Shown: in pieces, positions 60,850 to 64,000 of the stretch | Position numbering within the stretch: the first letter of the stretch is position 1 | Layout: every line of letters starts with the position of its first letter | Assembly (NCBI GenBank): GCA_964451365.1 | Contig: CAYVIB010000013.1 | Location: 39,504 to 103,503 of the forward strand | Length of the DNA stretch: 64,000 nucleotides | DNA from: CAYVIB01 sp964451365 | GTDB lineage: Bacteria; Pseudomonadota; Gammaproteobacteria; Pseudomonadales; Cellvibrionaceae | Direction of reading: 5' to 3' | Position numbers and translations under genes: made by a program | The notes under the pieces: model-generated | What the model was told of the DNA's origin: nothing | Seen by the model: the letters and a program-made list of their open reading frames with translations, nothing else | The model's database searches: none

Positions 60850-61542
60850 TTAACCGCGTTCACCAAATACAGCGGTGCCGATTCGCACTATGGTTGAACC
60901 ACTCGCTATAGCTGCTTCCATATCGGCGGACATGCCCATTGATAATGTGTCCATATCCGCCAGACGCGGATCTGTTTTCAGGTCTTCGAATAACTTCTTC
61001 AGGCGAAGAAATGGGTTTTTGATTGCGTCGGGTGCTGCTGCGTCGGGAGCGGGGATTGCCATCAAACCGCGCAGTCGGATTCGCGGCAGTTCGCTTATCA
61101 ATGTCACCAGTTCGCGTACCTCGCCTGCCGGCACGCCCGATTTGGTGGCTTCATTATCGATGTTTACTTGAATACAGACGTTTAACGGTGAACAGGAATC
61201 CGGTCGTTGCTCACTCAGGCGTTGCGCGATTTTTAGCCGGTCCACCGAATGCACCCAATCGAAATGATTGGAAATCGAACGGGTTTTATTCGATTGTATC
61301 GGGCCGATAAAATGCCAGTTGATATCGAGATCGCGCAGCTGCTCGATCTTCTCCAGTGCTTCCTGCACATAATTTTCCCCGAAGTCTCGCTGGCCGGCAT
61401 CGTATGCCTGCCGGATTTTTCCGGCCTGTTGGGTTTTGCTCACCGCCAAAAGTGTGATGTCGTCGGGGTTTCTGTCCGCGTCGAGTGCAGCCTCTCGTAT
61501 TCGGGAGCGAACTTCATTTAGTTTGTCTTCAATCTTGTGCAT
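60850..61542 (-). CDS. yggS: YggS family PLP homeostasis protein
   Basis: The 230-residue protein has the PLP-binding Lys in ITLLAVSKTQQAGKIR and the family motifs GENYVQEALEK, WHFIGPIQSNKTR, LSMGMSADMEAAIASGST. It has no known enzymatic activity but buffers pyridoxal phosphate. The frame opens at 61590, but the ATG at 61542 gives the conserved N-terminus. It diverges from pilT. Confidence 0.93.
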   Translation of the reverse strand: MHKIEDKLNEVRSRIREAALDADRNPDDITLLAVSKTQQAGKIRQAYDAGQRDFGENYVQEALEKIEQLRDLDINWHFIGPIQSNKTRSISNHFDWVHSVDRLKIAQRLSEQRPDSCSPLNVCIQVNIDNEATKSGVPAGEVRELVTLISELPRIRLRGLMAIPAPDAAAPDAIKNPFLRLKKLFEDLKTDPRLADMDTLSMGMSADMEAAIASGSTIVRIGTAVFGERG

Positions 61543-61622
61543 ATACTTAATAAAGTGTTTGCCCGCCGCTGGGGTCGGCGGCAATAACAATAAGTGTTCA
61601 AATTATCTGCAAAGGGTTATCT

Positions 61623-62657
61623 ATGGATATTACAGAGCTTCTCGCGTTCTCCGCAAAACAGGGCGCTTCGGATTTGCATTTGTCCGCCGGACTCCCCCCG
61701 ATGATCCGGGTTGACGGCGATGTTCGACGAATCAACCTGCCGCCCATGGACCACAAACAGGTGCATAGTCTGATTTACGAGATTATGAATGACAAGCAGC
61801 GCAAGGACTACGAGGAGTTCCTGGAAACCGACTTTTCATTCGAAGTGCCCGGCGTGGCGCGTTTCCGGGTCAACGCCTTCAACCAGAACCGGGGCGCGGG
61901 CGCGGTATTCCGGACCATTCCATCCAAGGTATTGACGATGGAAGAGCTGGGCATGGGCCAGGTGTTCCGCGAAGTGTCGTCAGTGCCAAGGGGGCTGGTA
62001 TTGGTTACCGGGCCCACCGGTTCGGGCAAGTCGACCACGCTGGCGGCGATGATGGATTACATCAATGAAAACAAATACCATCACATCCTCACTATCGAAG
62101 ACCCGATAGAATTCGTACACGAAAGCAAGAAGTGCCTGATTAACCAGCGGGAGGTCCACCGCGACACGCTCGGTTTTGCCGAAGCTCTCCGGTCCGCCCT
62201 GCGGGAAGACCCGGACATTATTCTGGTGGGTGAGATGCGGGACCTGGAAACCATCCGCCTTGCATTGACCGCGGCGGAAACGGGCCACCTGGTGTTCGGC
62301 ACCCTCCACACCACCTCGGCGGCCAAAACCATCGACCGGGTGGTGGACGTTTTTCCCGCCAACGAAAAAGCCATGGTGCGCTCGATGTTATCGGAATCGC
62401 TCGAAGCGGTGGTGTCGCAAACCCTGCTGAAGAAAAATGGTGGCGGCCGGGTGGCGGCACACGAGATCATGCGCGGCACTTCGGCAATCCGTAACCTGAT
62501 CCGGGAAGACAAGGTGGCGCAAATGTATTCCGCCATCCAGACCGGTGGCGCTGTTGGTATGCAGACCATGGACCAGTGCCTGGCGGATCTGGTGGAGCGG
62601 CGCATTATCTCCCGCGAGGTGGCAAGGGAAAAAGCCAAAATGCCGGATAACTTCTAA
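61623..62657 (+). CDS. pilT: Type IV pilus retraction ATPase PilT
   Basis: The 344-residue protein has the secretion-ATPase motifs: Walker A in TGPTGSGKSTTLAAM, Walker B around VGEMRDLETIRLA, His box FGTLHTTSAAK, and the PilT-specific AIRNLIRE near the C-terminus. It depolymerises pili for twitching motility. It is divergent from yggS and followed by pilU after 51 bp, the standard pair. Confidence 0.97.
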   Translation: MDITELLAFSAKQGASDLHLSAGLPPMIRVDGDVRRINLPPMDHKQVHSLIYEIMNDKQRKDYEEFLETDFSFEVPGVARFRVNAFNQNRGAGAVFRTIPSKVLTMEELGMGQVFREVSSVPRGLVLVTGPTGSGKSTTLAAMMDYINENKYHHILTIEDPIEFVHESKKCLINQREVHRDTLGFAEALRSALREDPDIILVGEMRDLETIRLALTAAETGHLVFGTLHTTSAAKTIDRVVDVFPANEKAMVRSMLSESLEAVVSQTLLKKNGGGRVAAHEIMRGTSAIRNLIREDKVAQMYSAIQTGGAVGMQTMDQCLADLVERRIISREVAREKAKMPDNF

Positions 62658-62708
62658 CTACCATCAAACGGTCAATTCTAATGAGAATGCAACATTCAGG
62701 AGCAACTA

Positions 62709-63848
62709 ATGGATTTTGATAAATTACTGGCCCTGATGGTCGAGAAGGGCGCTTCCGACCTCTTTATTACCGCCGGTATTCCGCCGTCGATAAAGCTGCA
62801 CGGCAAAATCGTCCCGGTCACCACCACGCCTATGTCACCGGAAAAATCCCGCGAGACGGTGCTGAGCGTGATGAACGAAAAGCAGCGCAAGGAATTTATG
62901 GAAACCAAGGAGCTCAACTTCGCCATCAGCGCGCGGGGCGTGGGTCGCTTCCGGGCGAGCGCTTTCTACCAGCGCAACCTGGCCGGCATGGTGTTGCGAC
63001 GGATCGAAACCAAAATTCCTAAAATTGACGAGCTTGGGCTGCCGGAGGTTATCAAGGAACTGTCCATGACCAAGCGGGGCCTGATCATCTTCGTGGGCGC
63101 CACCGGTACTGGTAAGTCCACTTCGCTGGCGTCCATGATCGGCCACCGCAACCGCAATTCCAAGGGCCATATTATTTCCATCGAGGACCCGATTGAATTT
63201 ATTCACCAGCACCAGGGGTGTGTGGTTACCCAACGTGAGGTGGGTATCGATACGGATTCCTTCGAAATCGCCCTGAAGAACACCCTGCGGCAGGCGCCGG
63301 ACGTGATCCTGATCGGGGAGGTGCGCTCGCGTGAAACCATGGACCACGCCATTGCCTTTGCCGAAACCGGTCACTTGTGCCTGTGTACCCTGCACGCCAA
63401 CAACGCGAACCAGGCGCTCGACCGGATTATCCACTTCTTCCCCGCGGACCGGCATACCCAGTTGTGGATGGACTTGTCCCTCAACCTCAAGGCGATTATC
63501 GCGCAGCAGTTGATTCCCACACCGGACGGTAACGGCCGGCGCGCCTGTTTGGAAGTGCTGCTCAACACCCCGTTGGCGGCGGATATTATTCGCAAAGGCC
63601 AGGTGCATGAGTTGAAAGAATTAATGAAAAACTCCACCGAGATGGGTATGCAGACTTTCGACCAGGCGCTGTACGATCTGTACGATGCCGGCGAGATCAC
63701 TTACGAAGATGCGCTTGCGCATGCGGATTCCGCCAACGACCTGCGCCTGATGATCAAGCTGGGTTCGGAAACCGATGCGGAGTATCTGTCCAACGCGGCG
63801 AACGAACTTTCGATTGAGGAAGACGATAACGACCGTCGACGGTTTTAG
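62709..63848 (+). CDS. pilU: Type IV pilus accessory retraction ATPase PilU
   Basis: The 379-residue protein is a PilT paralogue with Walker A VGATGTGKSTSLAS and His box LCTLHANNANQAL. The C-terminal extension beyond PilT is acidic (ELSIEEDDNDRRRF). PilU assists PilT in retraction. It follows pilT directly, as in Pseudomonas. Nothing else is encoded before the inverted repeat that starts at 63912. Confidence 0.95.
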   Translation: MDFDKLLALMVEKGASDLFITAGIPPSIKLHGKIVPVTTTPMSPEKSRETVLSVMNEKQRKEFMETKELNFAISARGVGRFRASAFYQRNLAGMVLRRIETKIPKIDELGLPEVIKELSMTKRGLIIFVGATGTGKSTSLASMIGHRNRNSKGHIISIEDPIEFIHQHQGCVVTQREVGIDTDSFEIALKNTLRQAPDVILIGEVRSRETMDHAIAFAETGHLCLCTLHANNANQALDRIIHFFPADRHTQLWMDLSLNLKAIIAQQLIPTPDGNGRRACLEVLLNTPLAADIIRKGQVHELKELMKNSTEMGMQTFDQALYDLYDAGEITYEDALAHADSANDLRLMIKLGSETDAEYLSNAANELSIEEDDNDRRRF

Positions 63849-63911
63849 GGCCTGTTAACGCTAATTCGGTTGTCGTTGTTGTGCCTAAAAAGCCGCCAAT
63901 CCAGTGGTGCG

Positions 63912-64000
63912 GCACTCCGACGCGAGGAGTGTGGTTTGGTCATTCCAAATGAGCGACGAGCAAAGCTTACCGCTCCTGCTTACGCTCCTCATCGGAGTGC
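63912..64000. repeat. Inverted repeat after pilU reaching the window edge
   Basis: GCACTCCGA at 63912-63920 is the exact reverse complement of TCGGAGTGC at 63992-64000, and a smaller ACTCC/GGAGT stem lies within. The left arm shares GCGGCACTCCG with the element at 57068-57162. The repeat may continue past the window. No T-run terminator was found. Confidence 0.45.

Noticed and set aside
1..64000. tRNA, rRNA, prophage or insertion sequence
   Set aside because: I looked for T-loop-like sequences, transposase and phage genes by eye and found none; a tRNA scan would be needed to exclude short ones fully.

Overview
This window looks like core chromosome of a gammaproteobacterium on the Pseudomonas-Cellvibrionaceae branch, probably a marine or polysaccharide-degrading relative of Cellvibrio, Saccharophagus or Teredinibacter. 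The evidence is gene content and order: coaBC-algC-argB-slmA, crc, argH/algZ-algR-hemC-hemD-hemX-hemY, ubiD-rho-trxA-ppk, hemW, rdgB-DUF4426-metW-metX-yggU-yggT-proC-yggS and pilT-pilU. These blocks match the order I remember from Pseudomonas, with gaps and insertions noted below. A GH5 glycoside hydrolase and a class GN sortase remnant fit a marine lifestyle. I saw no tRNA, rRNA, CRISPR array, insertion sequence or prophage.

Layout. 1-2684: a secreted multihaem cytochrome cut by the window edge. 2911-3818: a decayed spot where a 5'-truncated unknown gene abuts a truncated, frameshifted sortase. 4026-6794: an MFS transporter and two short-chain dehydrogenases. 6963-12788: a signalling cassette of a PAS kinase, an MHYT-PAS kinase, a REC-HDOD protein and a REC protein with a degenerate HD domain. 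12878-17290: a DHFR-like reductase, then an OmpR-type two-component system downstream of two secreted spondin-like proteins. 17484-22901: ridA, spoT, rpoZ, gmk and yicC (minus strand) diverging from rph. 23164-27060: an orphan secreted protein, mutM, rpmG, rpmB, a GH5 enzyme and radC. 27240-34953: coaBC, a membrane-anchored algC, argB, slmA, a DUF4124 protein, pyrE and crc. 35011-45547: a DUF1080 lipoprotein, argH, algZ, algR, the hem cluster, two more SDRs and a GNAT. 45581-52917: ubiD, rho, trxA, ppk1 and hemW. 53047-55727: a TraF-like outer-membrane protein and a diguanylate cyclase, lying between hemW and rdgB. 55931-63848: rdgB to yggS, then pilT and pilU.

How it fits together. Much of the window is information and nucleotide housekeeping plus the stringent-response hub (spoT with rpoZ and gmk), haem synthesis under the AlgZ/AlgR regulator pair, methionine synthesis (metX/metW) and twitching-motility ATPases. 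The accessory material is mainly signalling and cell-surface genes, inserted between conserved blocks.

The less ordinary items are the sortase deletion scar, the four-gene signalling cassette, the spondin/two-component locus, the TraF/GGDEF insertion with a sugar-binding-like sensor domain, a G10 tract inside algZ, a 95-bp inverted-repeat element near 57.1 kb, and an orphan terminator between rho and trxA. None of these proves a new system. Starts were moved from the longest ORF where family N-termini or ribosome binding sites supported it.
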